Assembly: GCF_900465055.1 (NCBI RefSeq)
Contig: NZ_LS483250.1
Coordinates: 1,860,001-1,924,000 of the forward strand
Direction: 5' to 3'
DNA from: Moritella yayanosii
GTDB taxonomy: Bacteria; Pseudomonadota; Gammaproteobacteria; Enterobacterales; Moritellaceae
Length of the DNA stretch: 64,000 bases
The position numbers were made by a program, and so were the translations under genes. Within the stretch, counting starts at the first letter, position 1; the number at the start of each line of letters is the position of its first letter. Positions 26,128-36,100 of this stretch are shown here, one piece after another. The notes below the pieces were generated by a model that saw nothing but the letters and a program-made list of their open reading frames with translations, was not told the DNA's origin and ran no database searches.

Positions 26128-28031
26128 GCTGCTACTTCCTCTTCAAGCACTTCTTCATCTAATTCATCTAATTCATCTAATTCATCTTCTATACTTTGCG
26201 CTGCTAACATATCTGTCATATAAACCCTACTCCGCAATCGTTCTATCAAAGCCTTTCTTCGCTGTTCATAAAACCGCTTAAAATCCGAGAACGCTAAACT
26301 CACATCTTCCGTTAGCAATAAACTCTGTTTCGTAACACTAATGCCTGGGCTACCAACCCAATCAACTAATTCCTTTGCTTTCTTTGACATATTTTGTGAG
26401 TCATTCAATAAATGCAAGTTGGCAATACTATTCCACTTTTTCACATCAGCGTAAAAAACCATCAACTCTGCATCTTCTTTTAAGAAAGCGTGTGACTTAA
26501 TTTTTTTCTTTTGAAAAGCATCTTTAGGGTGTAAATGGTCAATATGAAAGGTCTCAGTCGGATTCATCTCAGGAAAAAGTAAATGTAATAATGCGCGACA
26601 ACGGCCGTTACCATGTTGAATATCTAGCAAGTTATCCAAGTATTCAGCATCAAAACGGAGGTCTTTGTTCGAACCTTTATACTTATCAATTATCTGCTCA
26701 AGTGGAAAAGCAGATTGATGTAAATTATTCCTTAAGACTTCTCGCATCCCCGATAAAATAGTATCAGCCTGACCACCAAATACACCTTTCAACAACGCCA
26801 TATAGAACCACTGGCTAATTGTTTTACGTTCTTCATCAGCTTTAGCCAGGTTATTAATCGAAACATACAAAGCACTATTGTTTATTGTCTTTTTATACAA
26901 ATAATAACTAATAGGTATTACCGCATTTTTTGAAGTAAGCGAATCTGGGTTAATACCTAAGCGTCTGATCAATTTAAACGATTCACGTATACAATCTTTA
27001 ATGCTACTCCACTGTGACTGGATGTTGGCAACTTGTTCAGCTTTAAAGTTCTTCACTTTAAATTTCACATCCGCATCGGTCAGCATCAAGCAGGTTTTTA
27101 ACACCCAGTCTCTACTTAAATAAAATCCCATCTCTGCACTTTGATGAATTTCTTTCACCAAAGTATCAATTTCTTTTCTAAAATCGCCATCCCAATTTGA
27201 GATGGCAATTGACATCAACAAGTCAGAAAAATCAAGTTTAGTGCCGCCACTATTCGTACGAATAAATACATCTAGAACATGGTCTATTTGTTGGCTAGTT
27301 TCGTTAAAATAATGGATGATCATTTTGTTACGGAACGCGTCATAGAGCTTTAGTAAAGTCTTTCTAGCAAAAGTGTTATCCGTTAATTCATGTGTATCTA
27401 AATAGGGCATCACCACATTAAATAAAACATCATCCACGTCATTTTCTTGAGCAAAATTTAAGACTTCATGCATGCAAAACCAGTGATGCTTCTTTTCATT
27501 TACACTAACAGAATCTTGATATTGTTTCTCGGTAAGAAACTTAAAGCGATACTTCATTAATGATTCATCTTCTTCTCGATTTTCTGCTGTCATTAAATCG
27601 AGGTATAATTTTCTAGGTGGCAACTTGTTATCATCTTGTGCCGATGGCCAATGAACTCTGGGCTGCTTATAGGCATAAGTACTGCATAGACCAATGTATA
27701 GACTGGTTAATCTTTGCTGCCCATCAATAACAGCTTTAAAGTTTTTAAAACTGGCATTGGTAATTTGCTCAGGATTCTCTTCATTAAAGCGTTTACAATA
27801 ACCTTTTAAAAACTGATAAAATTTATAGTTTTTCTTTATCTCGCCATCTTTCACTTCCCACATCATAAAACTATTAATGGGAAAATCGCGCATTATCGAA
27901 TCAAATAGCACACATATCTGCTGGCTACTCCAGACAAACTTTCGCTGAATAGCAGGCAACAAAAAATCATTATTATTAATGCTATCTATCGCTTCTTTTA
28001 TACTTATCGCTTTTTCGTACTGACCAGCCAT
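26124..28031 (-). CDS. BrxU/GmrSD-like type IV restriction protein (DUF262-DUF1524)
   Basis: 635 residues. The DUF262 half has the AVIDGQQRLTSLYIGL motif near residue 103 and ILLPAIQRKFVW-like LLPAIQRKFVW near residue 25. The C-terminal half has an HNH-type FHIDHLHPKDAF near residue 495. GmrSD proteins cut DNA with modified cytosines using NTP, and BrxU in a plasmid BREX lies at this same place, between pglX and pglZ. It would add defence against phages with modified DNA that evade BREX. The C-terminus is a DELDELDELDEE run coded by 9-bp repeats. It overlaps pglZ by 4 bp. Confidence 0.85.
   Translation of the reverse strand: MAGQYEKAISIKEAIDSINNNDFLLPAIQRKFVWSSQQICVLFDSIMRDFPINSFMMWEVKDGEIKKNYKFYQFLKGYCKRFNEENPEQITNASFKNFKAVIDGQQRLTSLYIGLCSTYAYKQPRVHWPSAQDDNKLPPRKLYLDLMTAENREEDESLMKYRFKFLTEKQYQDSVSVNEKKHHWFCMHEVLNFAQENDVDDVLFNVVMPYLDTHELTDNTFARKTLLKLYDAFRNKMIIHYFNETSQQIDHVLDVFIRTNSGGTKLDFSDLLMSIAISNWDGDFRKEIDTLVKEIHQSAEMGFYLSRDWVLKTCLMLTDADVKFKVKNFKAEQVANIQSQWSSIKDCIRESFKLIRRLGINPDSLTSKNAVIPISYYLYKKTINNSALYVSINNLAKADEERKTISQWFYMALLKGVFGGQADTILSGMREVLRNNLHQSAFPLEQIIDKYKGSNKDLRFDAEYLDNLLDIQHGNGRCRALLHLLFPEMNPTETFHIDHLHPKDAFQKKKIKSHAFLKEDAELMVFYADVKKWNSIANLHLLNDSQNMSKKAKELVDWVGSPGISVTKQSLLLTEDVSLAFSDFKRFYEQRRKALIERLRSRVYMTDMLAAQSIEDELDELDELDEEVLEEEVAA
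26152..26187 (-). repeat. 9-bp tandem repeat in the brxU-like 3' end
   Basis: AATTCATCT occurs three times in a row (26161-26187), with a degenerate unit before it. Each unit encodes Asp-Glu-Leu, so copy-number change would not shift the frame. Confidence 0.8.
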
Positions 28032-28051
28032 ATTATTTCCTTTTGATAAGT

Positions 28052-31000
28052 CTATTTACTTAAACCTGGCACTTTTTTAAGTGCTTTACCAAATAATGGA
28101 TAGTTATGTTTAACGCCGTCATCTAAGTCAATCTCAATCTTCTGCCCGGCTAATGGGTATAACACGTCATGCTCATAGTCTTTAATTTCAGCGATGACTT
28201 TATTGATTTTAGTGATCGCTTTGATCGCCTGAGTTTTGTCTTTTGGGCTAGCAGAAACACTTATTTCAACTTGCACATAACTGTCTTTACGGGCTTCTAG
28301 TTTGGTGCGGAATTCTCGCAAGTAGTCATTCAATATCACGCTTACGGTATCACTCTGATAACGGTGCATATAAATTAGCGCGTTAAACGAGCCTTTAGGG
28401 CTGGAGAATAGCCAATAAATAGGACGTTTTTTGTAACGCTTAATATGATCAGCATAGAAGTCTTTGACAAAGAATTTTTTAATGTCTTTGCCAATAGCCT
28501 CTTCAATAAACGAGAGGTTTTCAGTGAAATTATCTTCGCCAAAGGTCACTTTTAAAAATGTTTTAAAACGCTCGGTAATGTCATCTTCAAACCAATCGCC
28601 ATCAAAATCGATAATCGGGATAACATTGTCTTTATCAGGCATAAATGACGGTAAAGGAACTTGTTTAAGGTAGTTTTCTAAAGTCTCGCCTTGGTTAGCA
28701 AGGATAAGGCCTTCTTTGTCAAGCGAGTAGCGGCCAAACATACAACCAACGGAGTAAGATAAAAAGTCGGCAACAGTATCTTTCAGATAGAGTCTCAATA
28801 ATTCAAATTCGTTATTATCTCCATATCGATAATTAGGATTACAGAATAAAGATATATTACTTAACTCAACTTTCTCATCCAACTCATGCTTGAGGCCGTA
28901 CGCTTCTATGAAATTTTTATTGTTTAACTCCTCAAGCTGATGTAGATGCCTCGTTGTTTCAATTGAATTATTAAAAAACAAATCAAACTGGTCTTTAAAA
29001 GTTTTTGAGACACAATATCCTTCGACTAGTGGCAAGCACATAAATTCGCTTGAAGTCTCTACAGAACTCCAGTCATTTTTAGAAATTTCGATACATGTTT
29101 TTGGGGCGTCAGCTAAAGGCATTTCATCCCAATCTATACTCTTTACAGGAAGAGCTGAAATATGCCCGCTCTGAAAATCAAGAGTGGGTGCTATAAACTG
29201 AAGAAATTTTTCTGCTAGTTTCGAATTCAAAAATCCAGCGACACTGAAAATAGGAAGATCTTTTACAAAAACACATGGTCCTGTTGACTCAAAAATATGT
29301 CCTTCAGGAAAATACCTAAAAGCTACATTACTAGATATCCTAGACCAAGATAGCCCTGATTTTTTATAGTTGTGTGCATTTCGAAGATTAGACCCCTTAA
29401 ATTCTTTCAGTTCTTTACCTTCATCCTCCCAATTAATCACATAATCATTATTTCCATACCATTTCCTAAATGAGCCTCCTTTTTGACAAGGAAGCCATTT
29501 ATCAGATTTTTTCGACACTTCCCACCACAACCTTAGGAATCTACCATTATCTCCAGTATCAAGTCCCTTCCCTATATCGGAAAAATCTGATAGATTTTGA
29601 GCGTTAGAAAATACATCAATAATCCTATCAGATATCCAGTAAGCAACTGGCTTACCTGGCAATTTTTTAAAGTCATTTATAGTGGCAGAGAAACTAATAT
29701 CCGTTCTATCACCTAAAAGCAGAGCTTCTTTCTCTTTTTCTGACCGCCCGTCAACCAACCTTATATAGGAATAAGCTACTTCCGGTTTAGAAGCACTTTC
29801 AATAACAAATGCCGTAGTAGAAACCACCTCACCACCAATACTATCGAACGCCCGCGTACCTAAGTGAGCCATTGATACGATAGTTGAGTTATCTAGTAAC
29901 TTGTACCTCAACCCTTCGAAGGAAGACAGAAACATCCAACTCTGCATATTAATCATCGCTGAATATCCCTTTTTCATAATTAGAGCCAGATCACGTTCCA
30001 TAAACATTGCAAACAAATCAGCTTTACTTACTGGATAATTATCTTTTGCCCACTTCGCAAGCCTTGGGTTCATACTTTTCCCCCCCATATAGGGAGGGTT
30101 AGCAACCACCACATGATATTTAGAACTGAGGTAATCTGCTTGCTTTAATACTTTTAAAACAGATTCATGGGTATCTGCAATAAACAACTGTCCTGCAACA
30201 TCTTTAGCTTCAAGCATCGCTAACACATCATTGGCATTGGTCAATGTGGGTTGAATCAATGAACCGAAGTTATCGGCTTCTTCAAACTCTTTAAGAGTAG
30301 TTCGCAGATCTTTAGTGAATAAATCAGTTCCTACAAATTCCATGTATTGTTCAAGCTCATCATCATCAATTTTCACTTTTTCTAAATGACAAATATTAGG
30401 CTTAATAGGATTACGGAAAAAACGACGGCGGTTATTACTTTCATCCGCTGGATTACCTTTTAGTGCCTTCATACTTAGGGCAAATGCCGCCAGCTCTGCG
30501 GCTCGCTCATCAATCTCAATACCATATAAGTTTTTGGTTAAAATCAACTCGGGGATATCAATGGGATCGTAATTGGCATCTAAATAAATGGCATAAAGTA
30601 AATCATAAGCATAGGTGAGCATATGACCCGAACCACAGGCTGGGTCGCATATTTTCAGTTCTTCAGGACTAGTAATGATCAAAAAATCTGTCTCTTCTTC
30701 AACAGGTTTAATGTAATAATCCATCTGCTCAATTACTTTTGAGTCTGGATTATTCAACATCCATAGTCGCCCTAGCGAATTTTCGACTAAATAGCGCACG
30801 ATCCAATGGGGGGTAAATAACTGTGTGGCTGCTGGAATGTTTTTAGGGCTAATTTTTATATTCTTTTTTAAGTCAGCAAATACTTGGTCTTTTTTCTCTG
30901 AGATATAAAACTGATATAACCAACCAATCGATTCAACCGATTCACAGTTTTCAGGTGTCATTGCTTCACGGGTATAAGCCAATATTGAATTACCTGATAA

Positions 31001-31516
31001 CAAATCATCTGGCATCAGTAATTCAGTGTAATCTTCAATACGTGCAAACAAGTAAGGCATTAAACGGTGATAGTCGTTACACACGGCAACTATCATTAAT
31101 CGATAGGCTTCGGTCTGACCATCGCGACTAGAAACGGTACCGCTTAACAAACCAAAAACTTTTTCTCTGGCTTTGTCACCCACAAGGCTATCGTCAATAT
31201 GACCTGCCTTTGCTTCTGCCAGTATTTCTGGCTGAAATTGCCCCGCAATTGGCGATACCACCATAATGCGGTTGTATTGGTTTACATCCATAAACCTAAG
31301 GGCACAAAAGCGATTAAACCAGATATAAGCAACTTGCTCTATTAATTGTGTTTCACCCATTTCATGACACTTAGCACTTAACTCTTTAACGACTTTAGGG
31401 TGCTCACGGCTAGCTAAACTATCTTCAGCTAAGACTAATTTAAGTTTACTTTGTACTTGCTCAATTAAGCTACGACGGGCATATTGAGCGAATTTTTTTA
31501 ATCTGGATGTATCCAT
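28052..31516 (-). CDS. pglX: BREX type 1 adenine-specific DNA methyltransferase PglX
   Basis: 1154 residues, normal for type 1 PglX. Methylase motif I ICDPACGSGHMLTYAYDLL lies near residue 290 and motif IV ANPPYMGGKSMN near 473, so it is an N6-adenine enzyme. A long target-recognition and C-terminal region follows. It marks the host genome at a non-palindromic site and is needed to tell self from phage. A run of seven G (coding strand, 30086-30080) directly follows the NPPY codons. It starts 17 bp after the small nuclease-like gene. Confidence 0.95.
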   Translation of the reverse strand: MDTSRLKKFAQYARRSLIEQVQSKLKLVLAEDSLASREHPKVVKELSAKCHEMGETQLIEQVAYIWFNRFCALRFMDVNQYNRIMVVSPIAGQFQPEILAEAKAGHIDDSLVGDKAREKVFGLLSGTVSSRDGQTEAYRLMIVAVCNDYHRLMPYLFARIEDYTELLMPDDLLSGNSILAYTREAMTPENCESVESIGWLYQFYISEKKDQVFADLKKNIKISPKNIPAATQLFTPHWIVRYLVENSLGRLWMLNNPDSKVIEQMDYYIKPVEEETDFLIITSPEELKICDPACGSGHMLTYAYDLLYAIYLDANYDPIDIPELILTKNLYGIEIDERAAELAAFALSMKALKGNPADESNNRRRFFRNPIKPNICHLEKVKIDDDELEQYMEFVGTDLFTKDLRTTLKEFEEADNFGSLIQPTLTNANDVLAMLEAKDVAGQLFIADTHESVLKVLKQADYLSSKYHVVVANPPYMGGKSMNPRLAKWAKDNYPVSKADLFAMFMERDLALIMKKGYSAMINMQSWMFLSSFEGLRYKLLDNSTIVSMAHLGTRAFDSIGGEVVSTTAFVIESASKPEVAYSYIRLVDGRSEKEKEALLLGDRTDISFSATINDFKKLPGKPVAYWISDRIIDVFSNAQNLSDFSDIGKGLDTGDNGRFLRLWWEVSKKSDKWLPCQKGGSFRKWYGNNDYVINWEDEGKELKEFKGSNLRNAHNYKKSGLSWSRISSNVAFRYFPEGHIFESTGPCVFVKDLPIFSVAGFLNSKLAEKFLQFIAPTLDFQSGHISALPVKSIDWDEMPLADAPKTCIEISKNDWSSVETSSEFMCLPLVEGYCVSKTFKDQFDLFFNNSIETTRHLHQLEELNNKNFIEAYGLKHELDEKVELSNISLFCNPNYRYGDNNEFELLRLYLKDTVADFLSYSVGCMFGRYSLDKEGLILANQGETLENYLKQVPLPSFMPDKDNVIPIIDFDGDWFEDDITERFKTFLKVTFGEDNFTENLSFIEEAIGKDIKKFFVKDFYADHIKRYKKRPIYWLFSSPKGSFNALIYMHRYQSDTVSVILNDYLREFRTKLEARKDSYVQVEISVSASPKDKTQAIKAITKINKVIAEIKDYEHDVLYPLAGQKIEIDLDDGVKHNYPLFGKALKKVPGLSK

Positions 31517-31533
31517 TATTTATGTCTCATTTC

Positions 31534-32061
31534 TTATGGTGCAATCTTACTAACAGGCCATTTAGGAAAATGTTCATTCCATCTATCAATATTAAGAACA
31601 CGGCAACTTTGGGCTAATGATTTATTCCATCGTCTGCTCTTTCTTCCGATTGGTAATTCTTGTTTTAAAGATTTAGTAAATTTTAAATTCAAGGCATTGT
31701 CAAAATTTAGCAAACATATGTAATGTATGGGTTTTTCGACTTTATCTTCTGCATGTCTATATAAATATGAGTCCCTGTATTTATACTTAAGGTAATTTTT
31801 TAACCATTTAAAAGCTCTTCTCTTTTCTTTCAACTCATCATCAGATTCAAAGTTTTGAATATCGTAAGCAGAAGCAAATTCATCTTGATAATCTTTAATT
31901 TCAATATAGACATATGCTTCATCGAATTCGGCTACAATATCAACTCCTTTCATCGGGGCACCATGAAAAGTGGGCTTTGACTTATCTTTTTCATCAAAAA
32001 CAAACGCCTCTAAAGCATCAGTGAATTCGAACCGAAAACCGTCGGTTTCTACTGCGATCAC
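31534..32061 (-). CDS. Small PD-(D/E)XK nuclease-like protein inside the BREX operon
   Basis: 175 residues. The stretch GVDIVAEFDEAYVYIEIKDY contains Asp41, then Glu54-Ile-Lys56 on a predicted strand after 12 residues, the typical spacing of a PD-(D/E)XK active site. A basic C-terminal half (GRKSRRWNKSL) could bind nucleic acid. Its start overlaps the ATPase stop by 4 bp, so the two are translationally coupled and probably act together. This is an inference: I do not recognise the family by name, and it is not a core BREX gene. A cellular or phage nucleic acid could be the target. Confidence 0.65.
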   Translation of the reverse strand: MIAVETDGFRFEFTDALEAFVFDEKDKSKPTFHGAPMKGVDIVAEFDEAYVYIEIKDYQDEFASAYDIQNFESDDELKEKRRAFKWLKNYLKYKYRDSYLYRHAEDKVEKPIHYICLLNFDNALNLKFTKSLKQELPIGRKSRRWNKSLAQSCRVLNIDRWNEHFPKWPVSKIAP

Positions 32062-33119
32062 TTGCCCAACCCTCCCATATCTTTCACAATTTCTTGATCA
32101 ACTAAATTTTCAAATGCTTCATCAATAGGGTTAGGTTGCAAATCAAGATATTCATCCGTTGTATTGACTTCTATTTTCCCACTTGATTCATCACGATAAA
32201 GGGAGTGATACTTAACTTGGTCACCTTTGCTTTCACTTGCTAGCAGATCAAACCATTTGAGGAAGACATAATCATGGGTGGCTATCACTATTTGCAAACC
32301 TTGTCGTGATAATTCTAATAATATCTCAACTAACATTCTCATTAGCTTAGGATTCAAATTTGACTCTGGCTCATCCCAAAATAATGTACCGGTAATACCC
32401 GGTTGTATCGCCCCCGTTTCTAATAACCTTGCTAACATGCCGACTTTACGAAAACCTTCGGCCACAACATTGGCCGAATATTCATTGTTATCCGATTTAA
32501 AGGTTACTTTTCCGCCACCGTAAAAGATAAATTGACCACCAACCACCTTATTAATTTCTTCAATTGCCCATTTAGCTTTTGCTTGAAGTTGGTCGGCTCT
32601 TATTTCTGGCAAATCTAACGATAGACAAATATCTTGATAGGTTTGATCAAAAGAAAGCTCAAACCTTTGATACAAGCTGCTAAAGCCTTTCATAAAAGAT
32701 AATACTTCTTTTGTTGGTATATAGACTGGTGCAGCTTGGCTGTTACTCAAATTACCATCACCCGATAATACTAGGTTTTGTGAATTATTATGAAAACTAA
32801 ACTCAAGTTTATTGTCATTAAAAAATGTGGTGGTCACTTTTGCATTTGATTCCGCACCATTACGATGTAACTTTCCTAATTTGTCATCTAATGGCATAAA
32901 AAGCTTCGTTAGCCTTTCTGTCATCTTTAGTTTAATTACATCACTATCTGTTGAAGATGTAGCTAATTGTTGACGGGTACTAGCCACCGCATAAGCAACT
33001 TTTAATAATTGTGTTTTACCTGTGCCATTTTCACCAATAATGATGTTAATCTTCGGACAAAAATCTATGTCTACTTTATGAAACAAAGTGAAATTTTCTA
33101 ATGTGATGTTACTTATCAT
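32058..33119 (-). CDS. AAA/ABC-type ATPase (AAA_15/AAA_21-like) inside the BREX operon
   Basis: 353 residues. It begins with a RecF/OLD-like N-terminus (ISNITLENFTLFHKVDI), Walker A GENGTGKT at 29-36, a D-loop-containing Walker B (LFWDEPESNLNPKLM) near 249 and a switch histidine (IVIATHDYVFLKW). There is no TOPRIM domain, so it is not a full OLD nuclease. Similar ATPases act as sensors in two-gene systems such as PARIS (AriA). It overlaps brxC by 4 bp upstream and the nuclease-like gene by 4 bp downstream. Confidence 0.82.
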   Translation of the reverse strand: MISNITLENFTLFHKVDIDFCPKINIIIGENGTGKTQLLKVAYAVASTRQQLATSSTDSDVIKLKMTERLTKLFMPLDDKLGKLHRNGAESNAKVTTTFFNDNKLEFSFHNNSQNLVLSGDGNLSNSQAAPVYIPTKEVLSFMKGFSSLYQRFELSFDQTYQDICLSLDLPEIRADQLQAKAKWAIEEINKVVGGQFIFYGGGKVTFKSDNNEYSANVVAEGFRKVGMLARLLETGAIQPGITGTLFWDEPESNLNPKLMRMLVEILLELSRQGLQIVIATHDYVFLKWFDLLASESKGDQVKYHSLYRDESSGKIEVNTTDEYLDLQPNPIDEAFENLVDQEIVKDMGGLGK

Positions 33120-36100
33120 AACTGTATATGCTTCCCTTCTTTAATTGCCGCTAACAAAGCCTTTTTGTATGCTTCAATATAACCATTTACATCACTTTGT
33201 GTTGCTAACCAGGGCTTATGGTAGTTAACTCGTATTTGTTTGGTTGAAATACTCTGTATTTCTGGTTTAGTCGCTTGCTTGGTTGGCTCTTTAACTGTTT
33301 GCGTATTTTCTGTATTATCATCATCGCCCACAAACAGCCCCGGTTGCGGTTGAACTTGTGAACTTGATGTGGTTTTCGTTGGACTAGCTTCCGGTGCTAA
33401 TTCTGGTGTCGGTTGGCTCCAGAACATTAATTTTTGTACTAAGGTTGAATAGGTGTGATCCTCAAACCGACGAGCTTCGTCGCGTAACATGGCGATAAGC
33501 GATTGCTGGTTTAGCTTTTCAGTTGCATGAGTAAATTCATTAATAAGTTCATTTTGTTTATCACCATTGAGTGATTGATACTCTTCAAAACCTATTAGCT
33601 TTTCTTGTAACTGATGGATAATTTTGAAGGCCTTGTTACGCTCATCTTTCACTAGGTCGACAATTGTTTGTTCTAAAATATCAGTATCTATTTTTAATTG
33701 TTGTATCGCACTGCCTTTAAATATTGCAGCATTGACTAAAGCGTCTTTAATTTGTTGATATTCAGTGCCTTCAACATACTCGATATTAGCGGTTTGTTGA
33801 TTGATAACTTGGCTAGCTTTATCGTAGGTCGCTTTTTGAGGACCTTGCATAAATTTAACCATTGGATCGATGATTTTTTCTTTGTAATCAAACCAAGTGT
33901 CTTCATCTTGCGTGAGTTCAGTAATAAACCATGCATAAGGTTTAGTTTTAAACTCATTTAATTTTGAAACTATCTCGCCTAACGCCCTTAAAAATGGGTA
34001 TTTTTCTGATTGAGACTGCAATTTATCTAAGTTTATAGCTTGTTGGGCGAATGACTCTTGAATCTCTTTTGCCATCGCTTTGGCTTCGGTAGCATGAGTA
34101 ACTTTTTCAAAATAATCACGATAGAACTCTTTAACGGCTCTTAGTTGTGACGGCGTAAATTCGACCTGAGGTTCAAGGATTAAATTAGCATGAGCACTGA
34201 TATTGCGTAATGCTCGCACGAGGTCGTTGTCATCTAGCAAATTAGTTGCCTCGCGAACTTCAACTTTACCTCGAGCACATAATTCAGCAAGATTACATAA
34301 GATAGCCGCAAATGACCAACCATTAGGCTTGCTTTCAAACTTTTCTAGTAATGATTTAACCGTGGTTCGGATACCAGCACGATTATTACTTTGAATGAAT
34401 GAGAGCATTTCTTGTTGAGGCTCGGGCAATTGAGTATCATCATCGAATAGGCCCTGGGCAGCATTTTTAATAATATCAGCAATATTATTTTCACTGTATT
34501 TGATCTCTCGCAGCATTTTAAGATTGGGATAGGTATGTTTTATGAGCTCCCCAAAAGCCTTAACAATTTTACTTTGACCGTCCTCGCCACTTAACTCTAA
34601 TTCAACCCCTGCAACAAAATATTTAGCAGATCCAACAAGTTTAGCTATTAATGTTTTTAGTTGGTTTAACCGTCCAACATTTTGAATGCCCTTGTCAGTT
34701 AATATCCGTTTAATGCTTTCTTGCTGTGTAGTGCGAGTTTCGTGTGCCACATATTTTTCTGTTTGCTTAAATAGCACTAAATCACTCAATAAACGCACAC
34801 TTTCAGGTAATACAATCCGTAATTCATCATTAAATAATGTATCTGATTTATGTTTTTCGATGGCGTCTGGATGCTCATGAAAAGGTGTAATCGCATTAAT
34901 TGTTAATTCATATTCACGACCTGATAAATTATCATCTAAACGGCGACTAAATGCATAATCTTGGTTGTTTTCTAAAAAACGAATTTTACGCGTTTTAAGT
35001 ACACCATCAAATATCAACTTTTCCAGTTCTGACGCAATAACGTTGTTATCTACGTCAGTATTTTTGATTTCTTTTTCAATGTCTTGTTCTTCATCTGTTA
35101 AGTATTCAAATAAGTCACCATTACGTTGCACATAGGTTTGTTTCTCTAACAGGTTTAATGCTTCTTCAACTTCAATTTTAAGTGAAGGAATATCACGAGA
35201 GAAGCTGTCGTACATTAGTACACAAAGATTTCGAACCGTTGGCTTAAATTCTTTGACATATTTCACTAAAAACAGCGCTTTGAGTAAGCGAATTGCAAAC
35301 TTGTTATCAAGCTGAAGTTCTGCTTTAAGTATTGACTGCTGATTGGCTGTTTTTAGCGCGGTACGAATTCCTTCAAACATTAAATCGAACGTTGCTAGCT
35401 CCCCAAGTTCATGATCTTTTATGGTAATGGCTACTGCTTGGAAAACACCTAACATTGAACGTTCACCAACAGAGCTATGTTTACCTTCAAATGCACTATG
35501 CGTAGACAAGTTTTGAATAGCAGATTGGAACAGACCAAACTGATAGGGGATAAATGGATAGCTTTGTAAAAAGTGCTCTCGGTCTTTAAAGTTTCTATAT
35601 GATTGTGAGCCGTCTGAAAAATCAAATAACGTTTTAAAATTATTCTCTTGCTGGTGGTATAAATCAGTTAGTTGCGGTAAAAACTCCTCTTTTTTCTCAA
35701 GTAATCGGCGCTGAATGACCTCTGCAACATCTTGGCTGGTAAGCTTCATTCTATTTTTAAAGCGCGCTTGAATTTTAGTAAAATCGTTACTATGCTGTTT
35801 ACCTACGTCTCCTAAAACAGATGACATATCTTCTTGAGCAGTCACTATTATCCAAGATTGGCCTTTACATTTAGTTGCTAAACTTTCTGCCACTGTTTGT
35901 AAGTTAGTCATTAATTTAACATTACCAGCAATGTACTGCCCAACTTCATCGATAAAGAAGTTAAGACGAAATCCTTCATCCTGCTGATCGATATAATCTT
36001 TAACTTGGTCTGCAAAATCTTCGATTGATAACCGATAGTCAGCTCGGTATTTATCTAATATGCCCGTGACATTTTGGCCTGATATCTTGTTATAAGCATG

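Noticed and set aside
26161-26187. A CRISPR-like repeat
   Set aside because: The units are 9 bp, directly adjacent without spacers and inside a coding frame.
31534-33119. Calling the ATPase/nuclease pair PARIS
   Set aside because: The second protein is only 175 residues and shows an Asp...Glu-x-Lys motif, not the TOPRIM/DUF4435 pattern of AriB.
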